A stretch of DNA of 64,000 nucleotides from Hyphomicrobiales bacterium (GTDB lineage Bacteria; Pseudomonadota; Alphaproteobacteria; Rhizobiales; Aestuariivirgaceae), in assembly GCA_016792825.1 (NCBI GenBank), contig JAEUMI010000134.1, forward strand, positions 24,342 through 88,341, in the 5' to 3' direction. The notes under the pieces were generated by a model. It was not told the origin of the DNA, ran no database searches, and saw nothing but the letters and a program-made list of their open reading frames with translations. Shown one piece after another: positions 32,066 through 41,022 of the stretch; positions within the stretch are counted from its first letter, which is position 1, and every line of letters starts with the position of its first letter. A program made the position numbers and the translations under genes.

Positions 32066-33231
32066 GCAACGCGTCAAATTTTCATCTTCCCGTGCCCAGG
32101 CTGCCGGCGGATATTTACAGCCACATCCATGATACGGCCCGGCGCTTTGCCAGCGACCGGGTACGCCCCCGCGCCGCCGAGCTTGATGAAACGGAGGCCT
32201 TTCCCGCCGAGCTCTACGAGGAAATGGCGCAACTCGGCCTTTTCGGGATCACGGTTCCGGAGGACTTCGGCGGCGCAGGGCTTGATGCCCTCTCCTATTC
32301 CCTTGTCATGGAAGAGCTTTCGCGCGGCTATGCCTCGGTGGCCGACCAATGCGGCCTCGTGGAGCTGATCGGCACGCTTCTCTCGGTGCATGGAACCAAG
32401 ACCCAGCGCGAGATGTATCTTTCCGACGTCCTCGCCGTGCGCAAGCGGGTGAGCTATTGCATCACCGAGGCTGAGGCCGGCACGGATGTTTCGGGCGTAA
32501 AAACCACCGCCCGGCGGGACGGCCCGGACTGGCGTCTTTCCGGCTCCAAAATATGGATCCACAACGCTCCCATCGCCGATTATGGCTATGTCCTTGCCCG
32601 CACCGATCCCGATGCAGGCAACCGTGGAATGTCGATCTTCATCGTCGATCTCTCCGCCGAAGGGGTATCGCGCGGCAAGAAAGAAAAGAAAATGGGCCAG
32701 CGCGCATCGCCGGTTGGCGCGCTGCATTTCGAAGATGTGCGATTGAGCGCCGATGCACTACTGGGCCCAATCAACCGCGGCTTTCATATTATGATGAGCG
32801 TTCTCGACAAGGGCCGCATCGGCATCGGGGCACTGGCTGTCGGCATTGCCCAGGCGGGGCTTGACGCGGCCCTCGACTATTCCAAGGCCCGCAAGCAATT
32901 CGGCAAGCCCATCGCCGAAAACCAGGGCCTGCAGTGGATGATGGCCGACATGAAGAAGGACATCACGGCGGCACGCGCGCTGGTGCACCGCGCGGCGATG
33001 ACGATGGATGCGGGCTTGCCTGCGACCATGGACTGCTCGATCGCCAAATGCTTTGCCAGCGACACGGCGGTACAGCACACGGCAAACGCGGTTCAGATCT
33101 TTGGCGGTTCGGGATATATCCGCGGGTTTGAGGTCGAAAGGCTCTATCGCGATGCCAAAATCACCCAGATCTACGAGGGCGCCAACCAGATTCAACGCAG
33201 CATCATCGCCCGCGAACTGCTCAAGGCCTAA
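32062..33231 (+). CDS. Acyl-CoA dehydrogenase family protein
   Basis: A 389-residue flavoprotein of the acyl-CoA dehydrogenase family, which introduces a double bond next to the CoA thioester. The FAD-contact motifs [14 protein letters not shown] and the catalytic base Glu372 in [11 protein letters not shown] are present. Length and domain order are normal. It overlaps the TetR gene by four bases and lies six bases before the MaoC-type gene. Together they could perform oxidation and hydration of one acyl-CoA. The substrate is unknown. Confidence 0.92.
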   Translation: MSNASNFHLPVPRLPADIYSHIHDTARRFASDRVRPRAAELDETEAFPAELYEEMAQLGLFGITVPEDFGGAGLDALSYSLVMEELSRGYASVADQCGLVELIGTLLSVHGTKTQREMYLSDVLAVRKRVSYCITEAEAGTDVSGVKTTARRDGPDWRLSGSKIWIHNAPIADYGYVLARTDPDAGNRGMSIFIVDLSAEGVSRGKKEKKMGQRASPVGALHFEDVRLSADALLGPINRGFHIMMSVLDKGRIGIGALAVGIAQAGLDAALDYSKARKQFGKPIAENQGLQWMMADMKKDITAARALVHRAAMTMDAGLPATMDCSIAKCFASDTAVQHTANAVQIFGGSGYIRGFEVERLYRDAKITQIYEGANQIQRSIIARELLKA

Positions 33232-33236
33232 CGCAA

Positions 33237-33674
33237 ATGGCTGAATTCCAGACTGACATCATCGGATTGACAGCGACCTTCCGGAAAACCGTTTCCGAAA
33301 GCGACGTCTATCTCTTTGCCGGCATCACCGGCGATTTCTCGCCCAACCATGTGGATGAAGAATTCATGCGCGGGACCCAGTATGGGGGGCGCATTGCCCA
33401 TGGCGCGCTGCTGGTAGGCTACATGTCGCGGGCCTCGACGATGATTGTGGAGAAATGCGTCAGTGTAACTTCTTCGACCTATCCCGTATCAATCGGCTAT
33501 GACAGGACCAGGTTCCTGAAGCCGGTTTACATCGGCGACACGATCACCGTGACCTATGTCATGGCAGCCTATGATGAAGCGCGGAGCCGCTCATCGGCCA
33601 CTATTGAAATCACCAAGGGTAGTAGCGAAGTCGTGGCTTCGGCGATCCATCTGATGAAATGGCTCAACAGGTAG
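33237..33674 (+). CDS. MaoC-like hot-dog dehydratase/hydratase
   Basis: A 145-residue hot-dog-fold protein of the R-specific enoyl-CoA hydratase (MaoC) group. The hydratase motif is FAGITGDFSPNHVDEEF, with Asp33 and His38 as catalytic pair, followed by GGRIAHGALLVGYMS. It follows the acyl-CoA dehydrogenase with five bases between, so it would hydrate the enoyl-CoA made there. It ends three bases before the convergent HAD gene. Confidence 0.88.
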   Translation: MAEFQTDIIGLTATFRKTVSESDVYLFAGITGDFSPNHVDEEFMRGTQYGGRIAHGALLVGYMSRASTMIVEKCVSVTSSTYPVSIGYDRTRFLKPVYIGDTITVTYVMAAYDEARSRSSATIEITKGSSEVVASAIHLMKWLNR

Positions 33675-33677
33675 CCT

Positions 33678-34529
33678 TTATTCAATCCACACGAAAGACC
33701 CAAGCAGATAACGCGGGGCAATTTGCCCTTCCTGCATTTGGGCGAGAAGTGCCGCCTCCGAAACATGAGCCTGCAAACCAGTCAAAGTCAATGCGCTGTC
33801 TATGCCAAAGGTTGCGGCACCAATTACATCGTGTTCAAGGCTGTCGCCGATCGCAACGATCCGCGCCTTGTCGGGATGGCCGCACAAGGCGTGGGCATGG
33901 CGGTAGATGTCCACATAGGGCTTACCGATGCGGGTGACCTTGCCGCCCATCTCTTCATATAGCGCAGCAATGGTTCCGGCGGCAGGAAGAAGCGTTTCGC
34001 CTACAAGCTTGTGAACATCAGGGTTGGTACAGATGCATGGCACGCCCCTTTTTGCCGCGGGGAGCAGGAGAGCGCGATAGGACGCAAGCGGGATACGCTC
34101 GGTTTCGCTGCCGGAGATGATGACCAGATCGGCTTCTTCGGCAGTATCCACGCTGGAGAAACCCAGATTGTCGGCGAGAGAACGGTCCTCGCCACTTGCT
34201 ATCGTCAGGCAGCGAGTGCTTTTGCTTCTCTCAATGGGGAGCAGACCAGATTCCAGCAAGGCGGGTGCAACGTCGCCAGAGGTGACGAAGCGATCGAATG
34301 AGCTGCTGTCGAAGCCGAGTTTCGCCAGGCGGGAGATGTTGTAAGGGCCGCTGCGGCCGGAATTGGACAGAATGACGATGGTCTTGCCCTGGGCTTTCAG
34401 GTGGACCAAAGCCTGGCTTGCTCCTGCATAAGCGACTTCCCCGCCGCGCAGCACGCCGAACTGATCGATGAAGAACACATCATAGAGTGCACTGAGTTCG
34501 TTCAGCGTAACAGTGGGTGGCATTTTCAT
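33678..34529 (-). CDS. HAD-IIA phosphatase-like protein
   Basis: A 283-residue HAD-superfamily class IIA protein. Motif I reads FFIDQFGVLRGG: nucleophile Asp22 is present, but the usual second Asp (as in DxDGV of NagD) is Phe24, a variation known in one HAD-IIA subgroup. Motif II is VILSNSG, Lys is in GKPYVDIY and motif III/IV is GDSLEHDVIGA. It overlaps the FGGY kinase start by four bases (ATGA), so it acts in the same pathway, perhaps removing phosphate from a sugar phosphate. Confidence 0.82.
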   Translation of the reverse strand: MKMPPTVTLNELSALYDVFFIDQFGVLRGGEVAYAGASQALVHLKAQGKTIVILSNSGRSGPYNISRLAKLGFDSSSFDRFVTSGDVAPALLESGLLPIERSKSTRCLTIASGEDRSLADNLGFSSVDTAEEADLVIISGSETERIPLASYRALLLPAAKRGVPCICTNPDVHKLVGETLLPAAGTIAALYEEMGGKVTRIGKPYVDIYRHAHALCGHPDKARIVAIGDSLEHDVIGAATFGIDSALTLTGLQAHVSEAALLAQMQEGQIAPRYLLGSFVWIE

Positions 34530-35806
34530 TGTGACAGGCTTCGTTCTCTTATGACCAGGGAGGCCACCCCGGCGGCGGCATCCTCGGAAATTGAATCCAG
34601 AAACGGTACGCCGAGCTTCCGTTGCCGGATTTCACGCCAGGGCAGATTACGGGCGCCGCCACCAACCGTGCGCACACTGCGCAGTTGCGGGGCGCCGAGC
34701 TTTGCCAGTTGACGATAGCCAAGTTCCTCGACTGCCGCGATCCCCTCCAGAACGCCTTGGAAGAACACGACGTCATCCGCCGGACGAGGCGTGAGACGGG
34801 GAGCATGGTTGGGGTCGTTGATTGGAAAGCGTTCTCCCGGCCGCAACAGCGGATAGTAGTCAAGGCCGGTGGGCTGGCTGGCATCTATCCTCCGCGTCAG
34901 ATCATCCAGCTGCGCATCGCCAAAAAGACTGCGGATGACCGCACCGCCGGTATTCGATGCGCCGCCGGCAAGCCAAAGATTGCCCACGCGGTGGCTGTAG
35001 ATGCCAAACAGGGGAGCACTGATGGGGCGGTCCGAGGCGATTTTCACCACCAATGTGGATCCCAGTGAGGTCACAGCATCGCCGATCTGATGCGCGCCTG
35101 TTGCCAGAAATGCGGCGCAGCCATCCGTTGTGCCTGCATGGAGGCGGGTGTTCTCGGCCAGGCCAAGGGCCCTTCCGGCGTTTCCGATTCCGCCGATTGC
35201 GGCACCGGCCCGGGCGACTTTCGGCAGCAGGCGCCGGTCCATGCCAACACTATCCAGCCACTCCGGCCAGCGCTCCGTGCCAAGATCATAGCCGGTTTTC
35301 AATGCGTTATTTTCGTCGGAGATGGCCTCACCATGGCCAAGGCGCATGGCAATCCAATCAGCCTGGTGGACAATGCGATGGACGCCGCTGCCCCGCGAAA
35401 GCTTAATGGCGCGGCCCAGCGCAGTGGTGGCGCCCAGCGCCGGGCTGGTTGCGGGAGCAGCCGCGGCGATGGCAGCCACAATATCGGGATCATCGCAGGT
35501 GTCATTGTAGAGGCTTGCGGCGCCAAGCGGGGCATTGCCGGCATCGAGGGCCACAAGCGTGCCGGAGGTTCCATCGACGGCTATGCCTTCGATGCTGCCA
35601 AGCGCGCATTTTCCCGAAAGGTCATTGAGGCAATTTTCCACAGCGGCCCACCAGGCGGAAGGGATTCGCTTGTCGTCTGCCGCCTGATACGCAAATACAG
35701 ATGCGGCGACCGGGCGACCTTCGCCATCAACGGCAACAGCGCGCACCCCTGAAGTGCCGATATCGATACCAAGGGCGCAGGCATGGCAGAGAGGCTTAAG
35801 ATTCAT
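34526..35806 (-). CDS. FGGY-family carbohydrate kinase
   Basis: A 426-residue sugar kinase, shorter than glycerol or xylulose kinases (about 500) and nearer to D-ribulokinase-like FGGY proteins. The N-terminal ATPase motif is GIDIGTSGVRAVAVD, the second is VTSLGSTLVVK and the C-terminal glycine-rich motif is VGGGARNLPW. It lies 21 bases after the RpiB-like gene and overlaps the HAD gene. The operon with EryH- and EryI-like isomerases suggests a tetritol or tetrulose as the substrate, which is inference. Confidence 0.87.
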   Translation of the reverse strand: MNLKPLCHACALGIDIGTSGVRAVAVDGEGRPVAASVFAYQAADDKRIPSAWWAAVENCLNDLSGKCALGSIEGIAVDGTSGTLVALDAGNAPLGAASLYNDTCDDPDIVAAIAAAAPATSPALGATTALGRAIKLSRGSGVHRIVHQADWIAMRLGHGEAISDENNALKTGYDLGTERWPEWLDSVGMDRRLLPKVARAGAAIGGIGNAGRALGLAENTRLHAGTTDGCAAFLATGAHQIGDAVTSLGSTLVVKIASDRPISAPLFGIYSHRVGNLWLAGGASNTGGAVIRSLFGDAQLDDLTRRIDASQPTGLDYYPLLRPGERFPINDPNHAPRLTPRPADDVVFFQGVLEGIAAVEELGYRQLAKLGAPQLRSVRTVGGGARNLPWREIRQRKLGVPFLDSISEDAAAGVASLVIRERSLSQ

Positions 35807-35827
35807 TTCGGAGTCTTCTCATCGAGA

Positions 35828-36274
35828 TCAAAGTTTGCCGGCGGTTTCATCGAGCTTGTTGATGGCCTCGACATTTGCAGCGGATGCGCCTTTCGGGTCA
35901 AATTCCGAGGCCAGCCAGGTGTCGACGATAGCCTTGGCGAGTTCCGGGCCGATGACGCGGGCTCCCATGGTGATGATCTGGGCATTGTTGGATTTGGCGG
36001 CGCGCTCGGCCGAATAGGTGTCGTGGGTGAGTGCCGCGCGGATGCCCGGCACCTTGTTGGCGGAAATGGAAACACCGATCCCCGTTCCGCAGCACAGGAT
36101 GGCGCGCTCGTATTTGCCGGCCTTTACAGCCTTGGCAATGGTGGCGGAAAGGTCGGCGTAGAAGCCGGGCTGGCTGAGATTGGTCACTTCATGGCCGGCC
36201 TTCGATTTGAGGTGAGCCTCGATTACGTCGATCAGAGGCTTTCCGGCGCTGTCGCCGCCCAATGCGATTCTCAT
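35828..36274 (-). CDS. RpiB/LacAB-family isomerase, EryI-like
   Basis: A 148-residue sugar-phosphate isomerase. The N terminus reads GGDSAG where RpiB has GSDHAG, and the catalytic cysteine lies in [23 protein letters not shown]. The [29 protein letters not shown] stretch, as I recall it, is very close to EryI of Brucella erythritol catabolism, which turns D-erythrulose 4-phosphate into D-erythrose 4-phosphate. ATG 36274 overlaps the TIM-like stop by four bases, a pairing also found in ery loci. Ribose 5-phosphate isomerase activity is the alternative. Confidence 0.85.
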   Translation of the reverse strand: MRIALGGDSAGKPLIDVIEAHLKSKAGHEVTNLSQPGFYADLSATIAKAVKAGKYERAILCCGTGIGVSISANKVPGIRAALTHDTYSAERAAKSNNAQIITMGARVIGPELAKAIVDTWLASEFDPKGASAANVEAINKLDETAGKL

Positions 36275-37047
36275 GATGGTTCTCCTAAATCTGAAATGAC
36301 GGCCTCGACTATGCCGATGAAGCCAGCAGCATTCCACGCGGCGCGGCCAATGAAAAGCCCATCGATGTGGGGCTGGCGGGCCAGGGCGCAACAATTCTGC
36401 GGGTTGACGCTGCCGCCGTAAAGAATGGGCAGCGCCGCGCCTGTTTCGGCAAGGGTGACCGCCTTGATGCGCCGTTGCTGCTCGTTGGCGAAATCCGGAT
36501 CGGCGGGAACGCCGCCTTCGCCGATGGACCAGACGGGCTCATAGGCGAGAATGACTTTGCTGGCGGAAGATTTGCCCACAAGGCTCAAGGCGGCGCGGGT
36601 CTGGCGTTCCAGAACTTCGGCTGTTCGCCCCGCGTCATATTCGGCTTTCGTGTCGCCGATGCAGACGAGAGCCAGAAGGCCATGCTTCACTGCGGCTTTC
36701 ACCTTGAGCGCCACGGTCTCGTCGGTTTCGTTGAAAAAACTGCGGCGCTCGCTGTGGCCGAGTTCCACCATGGTGGCACCGCAGTCCTTCACCATCGGGG
36801 CAGAGATTTCCCCGGTCCAGGGGCCCTGCTCTTCCCAATGCATGTTCTGTGCGCCGACTTTCACGCGCGTGCCCTTCAGGATATCGGCCACCTCGGCGAT
36901 ATAGGGAAATGGCGGAAGCACAAATGTCTGGGCCAATGGGGTGTTGGCAATGGCTGAGTCCCTCAGCGTCGTGGCAAAACCAAGCGCATCGGCACGGAGC
37001 TTGTTCATTTTCCAGCCCGTGCCGATCCACGGAATTTTCTGAGCCAT
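36271..37047 (-). CDS. Triosephosphate isomerase-like protein, EryH-type
   Basis: A 258-residue TIM barrel. The catalytic Lys13, His98 and Glu170 are intact. The usual Asn before Lys13 (NWK in triosephosphate isomerase) is Gly11, in GTGWKMNK; Brucella EryH-like proteins also differ here (GTSWKMNK, as I recall). The [21 protein letters not shown] and [12 protein letters not shown] stretches fit the EryH/LerI group, which interconverts the L- and D-erythrulose phosphates. Start is ATG 37047. It is the first gene of the operon with the EryI-like isomerase, kinase and phosphatase. Confidence 0.85.
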   Translation of the reverse strand: MAQKIPWIGTGWKMNKLRADALGFATTLRDSAIANTPLAQTFVLPPFPYIAEVADILKGTRVKVGAQNMHWEEQGPWTGEISAPMVKDCGATMVELGHSERRSFFNETDETVALKVKAAVKHGLLALVCIGDTKAEYDAGRTAEVLERQTRAALSLVGKSSASKVILAYEPVWSIGEGGVPADPDFANEQQRRIKAVTLAETGAALPILYGGSVNPQNCCALARQPHIDGLFIGRAAWNAAGFIGIVEAVISDLGEPS

Positions 37048-37163
37048 CAATTAGGACCTGTCGTGACGATCTGGAGCATATCCGAAAAAAATTGCTTCTC
37101 AAGCTACACTTGAAGGGCTTTTATCTGCCGTAACTGCAGTGCTAATCCTTGCGAGATCCCACA

Positions 37164-38150
37164 ATGACTGAATTCCCGGCCCTGAAAAAACTTTCGGCCC
37201 GTGTCGGCTCCGATCCCCTGCTGGTGCAGGCGGCGGGGGGCAATACGTCGCTGAAGCAGAAGGGCGTGATGTGGATCAAGGCCTCCGGCACTTGGCTTCG
37301 GGATGCCGGGACCCTCGACATTTTTGTTCCGGTTCAGCACGAGGCCTTATTGGCCGCACTGGCAAGGAATGACCCGGCCTGCGAGTCTTGCACGGATTTT
37401 GTGATGGCTGATCTTAATGCAACGGGCTTGCGGCCATCGATAGAGACCACCGTGCATGCGCTGATGCCGCAGCGGGTCGTCGTGCATGTGCATTGCGTCA
37501 ACACCATCGCGTGGGCCATCCGCGGCGATGCGGAACAGCGTTTGACGGAAAAACTGAAAGGCTTCAATTGGGCTTTCATCCCCTATGCGCGGCCTGGGCT
37601 GCCGCTCGCAAACGCCATTGCCGCCCGGCTCAGACCGGGAATCGACGTTCTCATTCTTGGCAACCACGGCCTGGTGGTGGCTGCCGAAAGTGTCGCCGAG
37701 GCGGAAAAGCTCCTGGGCCGGGTGGTGAATGTGCTCACCAGGCCGGTTCGGGCGGCTGTCCCGCCGGATCTCATGACACTCGGCCAGCTTTGCTTGGGAA
37801 CGGACTATGTTCCATCCAGCGACACCGAAACCCATGCGCTGGCCACGGACGGGCTCGCCCTGGAGCGAGGCAAGAATGCCGTCTTCTATCCCGACCACGT
37901 GGTATTTCTCGGGATCGGGGTTGCCACGGAAATTGAAAGCGCGGCTCCGCTTGTTGCAATTCCGGGCAAGGGCGTGCTGCTGCGGCGTGATGCAAAGCCC
38001 GCGATCGAACCCATGGGGCGGTGCCTGGCGGATGTCATGCGCCGGATCGAGACAGATGACCCGCTGACCGCGCTGGATGGCGAGGCCATCGACCGGCTGG
38101 TCAACTGGGACGCGGAAAAATACCGGCAAAGCCTTGATAAGAGGACGTGA
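37164..38150 (+). CDS. Class II aldolase/adducin-domain protein
   Basis: A 328-residue protein with a class II aldolase fold, as in FucA, AraD and RhaD. The AAGGNTSLK motif and zinc-site histidines in VVHVHCVN are present, with GNHGLVV further on. The usual length is near 220, and a C-terminal extension of about 100 residues is seen here, as in the longer RhaD-like class. It would split or epimerise a sugar phosphate. Start is ATG 37164; TTG 37149 would add five residues. It is divergent from the TIM-like operon. Confidence 0.83.
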   Translation: MTEFPALKKLSARVGSDPLLVQAAGGNTSLKQKGVMWIKASGTWLRDAGTLDIFVPVQHEALLAALARNDPACESCTDFVMADLNATGLRPSIETTVHALMPQRVVVHVHCVNTIAWAIRGDAEQRLTEKLKGFNWAFIPYARPGLPLANAIAARLRPGIDVLILGNHGLVVAAESVAEAEKLLGRVVNVLTRPVRAAVPPDLMTLGQLCLGTDYVPSSDTETHALATDGLALERGKNAVFYPDHVVFLGIGVATEIESAAPLVAIPGKGVLLRRDAKPAIEPMGRCLADVMRRIETDDPLTALDGEAIDRLVNWDAEKYRQSLDKRT

Positions 38151-38153
38151 GAC

Positions 38154-38975
38154 CTATTTTTCCAGCAAATGACCGGCGAGTTCGGCAAAGCCCTGGCCGC
38201 CGGAACGCGTGGTTATCCAGGTGGGCGCCGCCGGCAGGCTGCCCTTGAAATGCATTACATTGGCAACGCCAACCGAGTTTGGAAAATAACCAAACATGGG
38301 AGCATCATTGGGGCTGTCTCCGGCAAAGACAACTGTTTCGCGATTCGTTGCTGCATCAAGCCCAAATTCGTCGGCCAGCAGGCGGAGGCTGGTCGTCAGC
38401 TTGTCATAGCCGCCGAACCAGCCATTCACGTGAATGGACGACACCTTCGCGGTGGCACCCTGCTGTTCAAACAATTCGACGATTTTTTTGACCGCAGCCG
38501 GGGGCAGCGCGGGGACATCCTCGGCGAAGTCAATGGCAAGGTCGGCTTCGCGGTACGCCTGATCGCTGGCAATGGCCGCGCCGGGAACCAATTTGATGAT
38601 ATGGGCCTGCAGGGCGTTGAGCCGCTCGCGGTCAGTGGCGCGCTCAGCGGGGGGCTTCATGTATTTGCGGATCATGCGGCTCTCCGCCTGCTTGTAGCGA
38701 AAATAGAACGCGCCGTTTTCCCCTACCACGCCGTCCACAGGCCATTGGCGCGCAATCATGTCACACCAGCCGGCCGGGCGGCCTGTTACCGGAATGACCA
38801 ACAATCCTGCCTCGTGAAGGCTCTCAAGAGCCTGATAGGCAATGGCTGGAAGACGCCCGTTTTCGGTCAGGGTATCATCGATGTCGGTCAGCACCGCCCG
38901 CACCCTGCGCCTGTCTGCGGCTGGGAAATCTTCAATCGGCTGAAACCCTGGCCGCATGCCGGACGAAGAATTCAT
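38154..38975 (-). CDS. HAD-IIB sugar-phosphate phosphatase-like protein
   Basis: A 273-residue HAD class IIB protein. Asp31 and Asp33 in TDIDDTLTENG form motif I, VTGRPAGW is motif II and FAGDSPNDAPMF is motif IV. The family includes sucrose-phosphate, mannosyl-3-phosphoglycerate and Cof-type phosphatases. ATG 38975 lies eight bases behind a GGAG, and longer starts run out through the divergent promoter. It converges on the class II aldolase gene and is divergent from the next importer operon. The substrate is unknown. Confidence 0.85.
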   Translation of the reverse strand: MNSSSGMRPGFQPIEDFPAADRRRVRAVLTDIDDTLTENGRLPAIAYQALESLHEAGLLVIPVTGRPAGWCDMIARQWPVDGVVGENGAFYFRYKQAESRMIRKYMKPPAERATDRERLNALQAHIIKLVPGAAIASDQAYREADLAIDFAEDVPALPPAAVKKIVELFEQQGATAKVSSIHVNGWFGGYDKLTTSLRLLADEFGLDAATNRETVVFAGDSPNDAPMFGYFPNSVGVANVMHFKGSLPAAPTWITTRSGGQGFAELAGHLLEK

Positions 38976-39166
38976 AGGCGGTACTCCGATTGAGCGTGTG
39001 GAACGACGGGAGCAAAAAACATCGTTGACACGATTATCTATTAGTTCTTTACTCCCTTGAACACTTGTAACAAAAAAAAACAAAAGTTCAAATGGGAGGT
39101 TCAAAGCGTGATTGATGTGCACATAGTTACGCCTTGCCGCCTCTGCTCGGGGCCCCGCACCAATAC
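38976..39166 (+). promoter_or_regulatory. Promoter region of the second importer operon
   Basis: This AT-rich gap holds TTGACA at 39025-39030 and TTTACT 17 bases on, which could be a -35/-10 pair for the permease operon. An inverted repeat, TTGAAC (39057-39062) and GTTCAA (39086-39091), flanks a run of nine A bases, and could be a regulator site. Support is by pattern only. Confidence 0.4.
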
Positions 39167-40069
39167 ATGAGCGCAGCAGCAGCAAAAACAAGATTATTGC
39201 CTCGGTGGATGGTGTCCGAACATCCGTTACCCTGGCTGCTGCCCGCCTCGGCGCTAATGGTGGTTTTCGGCCTTTATCCCCTGCTCTATGCAATCTGGCT
39301 TTCGCTGCAGCGCAAGCATCCGGTCACCCGAAAGCTCTCGTTCGCGCCATCCTACAACTGGTCAAAACTTTTGGGCGACGAGCGTGTCTGGAACGCCCTT
39401 GGAAACACCCTGGTCTACACCAGCGCGGCGCTTCTGCTGCAGCTAGTCCTCGGAATGCTGATTGCGCTGCTGCTTGATTCGGACCGCAAGGGCTACGGGC
39501 TCCTGCGCGCCATGATGACCTTGCCGCTGGTGATCCCGCCCGCCGTCACCGCCATGATGTTCCTGCTCATGCTCAATGGCTCGTTCGGGGTTCTGGCGCG
39601 GGGAATCATCGCCACCGGGCTGCTGCCGACGGGTTTTTCCATTCTGGGCACTGCTAACACCGCCATGGCCGGCGTGCTATTGGCCGAAGTCTGGCAATGG
39701 ACGCCGTTCATGGTGCTGATCATGCTGGCGGGACTGCGCTCACTGCCCAAGGAACCCTTCGAGGCCGCCGCTATCGATGGCGCGACGGCCATACAGGTGT
39801 TCTTCAAACTGACGCTTCCGATGATGTCCAAGGTCATCGCCATCGCGGTGCTGATTCGCGGCATCGACCTGTTCCGCGCCTTTGACTACGTAAAAGTGAT
39901 GACGGATTCTGGCCCGGGTACGGCGACCGAAACGCTGACCTCCTATGCGGGGCGCATCTATTTCGGCAACGCCGACTTCCCCTACGCCTCCACCATCGCG
40001 CTGATGACACTTATCCTCGTCATCTTCGTTTCATTTGTCTTCATGAAAGTCTGCAAGGTGAAGCTCTGA
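39167..40069 (+). CDS. Sugar/polyol ABC transporter permease, MalF type
   Basis: A 300-residue permease with six membrane helices. The EAA loop that docks to the ATPase reads EAAAIDGATAIQVFFKLTLPM. I chose ATG 39167; upstream in-frame TTG 39134 would add an atypical N-terminal extension. It overlaps the next permease as TGATG, so both are translated together. The partner ATPase is the UgpC-type protein at 45450-46502. Confidence 0.9.
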   Translation: MSAAAAKTRLLPRWMVSEHPLPWLLPASALMVVFGLYPLLYAIWLSLQRKHPVTRKLSFAPSYNWSKLLGDERVWNALGNTLVYTSAALLLQLVLGMLIALLLDSDRKGYGLLRAMMTLPLVIPPAVTAMMFLLMLNGSFGVLARGIIATGLLPTGFSILGTANTAMAGVLLAEVWQWTPFMVLIMLAGLRSLPKEPFEAAAIDGATAIQVFFKLTLPMMSKVIAIAVLIRGIDLFRAFDYVKVMTDSGPGTATETLTSYAGRIYFGNADFPYASTIALMTLILVIFVSFVFMKVCKVKL

Positions 40070-40977
40070 TGGAACAGCCCCGGCACCTCCGCATCCTGCG
40101 CGACATCGCCGCGGTGTTCGTGACCTTTGTTTTCATGTTCCCCATCCTGTGGTGGGCGCTGACCTCGATCAAGCCGATCTCCGCGGTGTTCGACAAGGAT
40201 CGCGTGGTGTTCTTCGACTTCGTGCCGACGCTGATCAACTATGCCGTCACCCTGTTCGGCCTGTCGCGCTCCGGCATCGCCATTGACCAGGGCATCGGCA
40301 TGGGCGTGGGGGGGGCGGAAGCCTATGACTCGCGCCGCGCCATTCTTGATTCGGTCGTGGTCTCAATCGGCGCCACGGCGGTAACCATGGCGGTCGCGGT
40401 CTTCGCGGCCTATGCCCTGTCGCGCATGGCGTTCAGGGGCCGTGCCGCCTATCTCAACTGGGTGCTGGGCCAGCGCTTCATGCCGCCCATCGCCATCCTG
40501 ATTCCGCTGGTGACGATTTACAAGGATGCGGGCCTGCGTGACAACGACAGCCTTTACGGCGGCTATCTCGGCCTGATGATGATCTACGCACTGATGAACC
40601 TGCCCATCGCCCTTCTGCTGATGAAGTCGTTCTTTGACGACGTCCCCAAGGATGTGGACGAGGCGGCGATGATCGACGGGGCCACGCGCTGGCAATCGTT
40701 CAGCAAGGTGGTGCTGCCGATGGTGCGCGGCGGTGTTGCGGCCTCAGCCGTGCTGGTATTCATATTCTCGTGGACCGAATTCCTGCTGTCGCTGTTCCTG
40801 ACGACGAGCATCCGGACGGTTCCGGTCAAAATTCAGACATTCGTGACTTCGACGGGCAATGAATGGGGCTTTATCGCAGCGCTGGGAACAGCCGCAGCGA
40901 TTCCAAGCTTCATCTTCATCCTGCTCGTCCAACGCCATCTGGTCCGCGGCCTCACTCTGGGATCCCTGAAAGAGTGA
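40069..40977 (+). CDS. Sugar/polyol ABC transporter permease, MalG type
   Basis: A 302-residue permease with six membrane helices and an EAA loop (DEAAMIDGATRWQSFSKVVLPM) matching MalG-like proteins. It pairs with the permease just upstream. A gap of 45 bases with a good GGGAGGA site leads to the binding-protein gene. The two permeases come before the binding protein here, while the order is reversed in the importer at 50.7 kb. Confidence 0.9.
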   Translation: MEQPRHLRILRDIAAVFVTFVFMFPILWWALTSIKPISAVFDKDRVVFFDFVPTLINYAVTLFGLSRSGIAIDQGIGMGVGGAEAYDSRRAILDSVVVSIGATAVTMAVAVFAAYALSRMAFRGRAAYLNWVLGQRFMPPIAILIPLVTIYKDAGLRDNDSLYGGYLGLMMIYALMNLPIALLLMKSFFDDVPKDVDEAAMIDGATRWQSFSKVVLPMVRGGVAASAVLVFIFSWTEFLLSLFLTTSIRTVPVKIQTFVTSTGNEWGFIAALGTAAAIPSFIFILLVQRHLVRGLTLGSLKE

Positions 40978-41022
40978 GTCTGTGAACGAGATTAGAAACG
41001 ACAACCCAATGGGAGGACTGAA

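Noticed and set aside
36271-37047. Housekeeping triosephosphate isomerase
   Set aside because: The GTGWKMNK start, the overlap with an RpiB-like gene and the polyol neighbourhood fit the EryH type better; not fully excluded.
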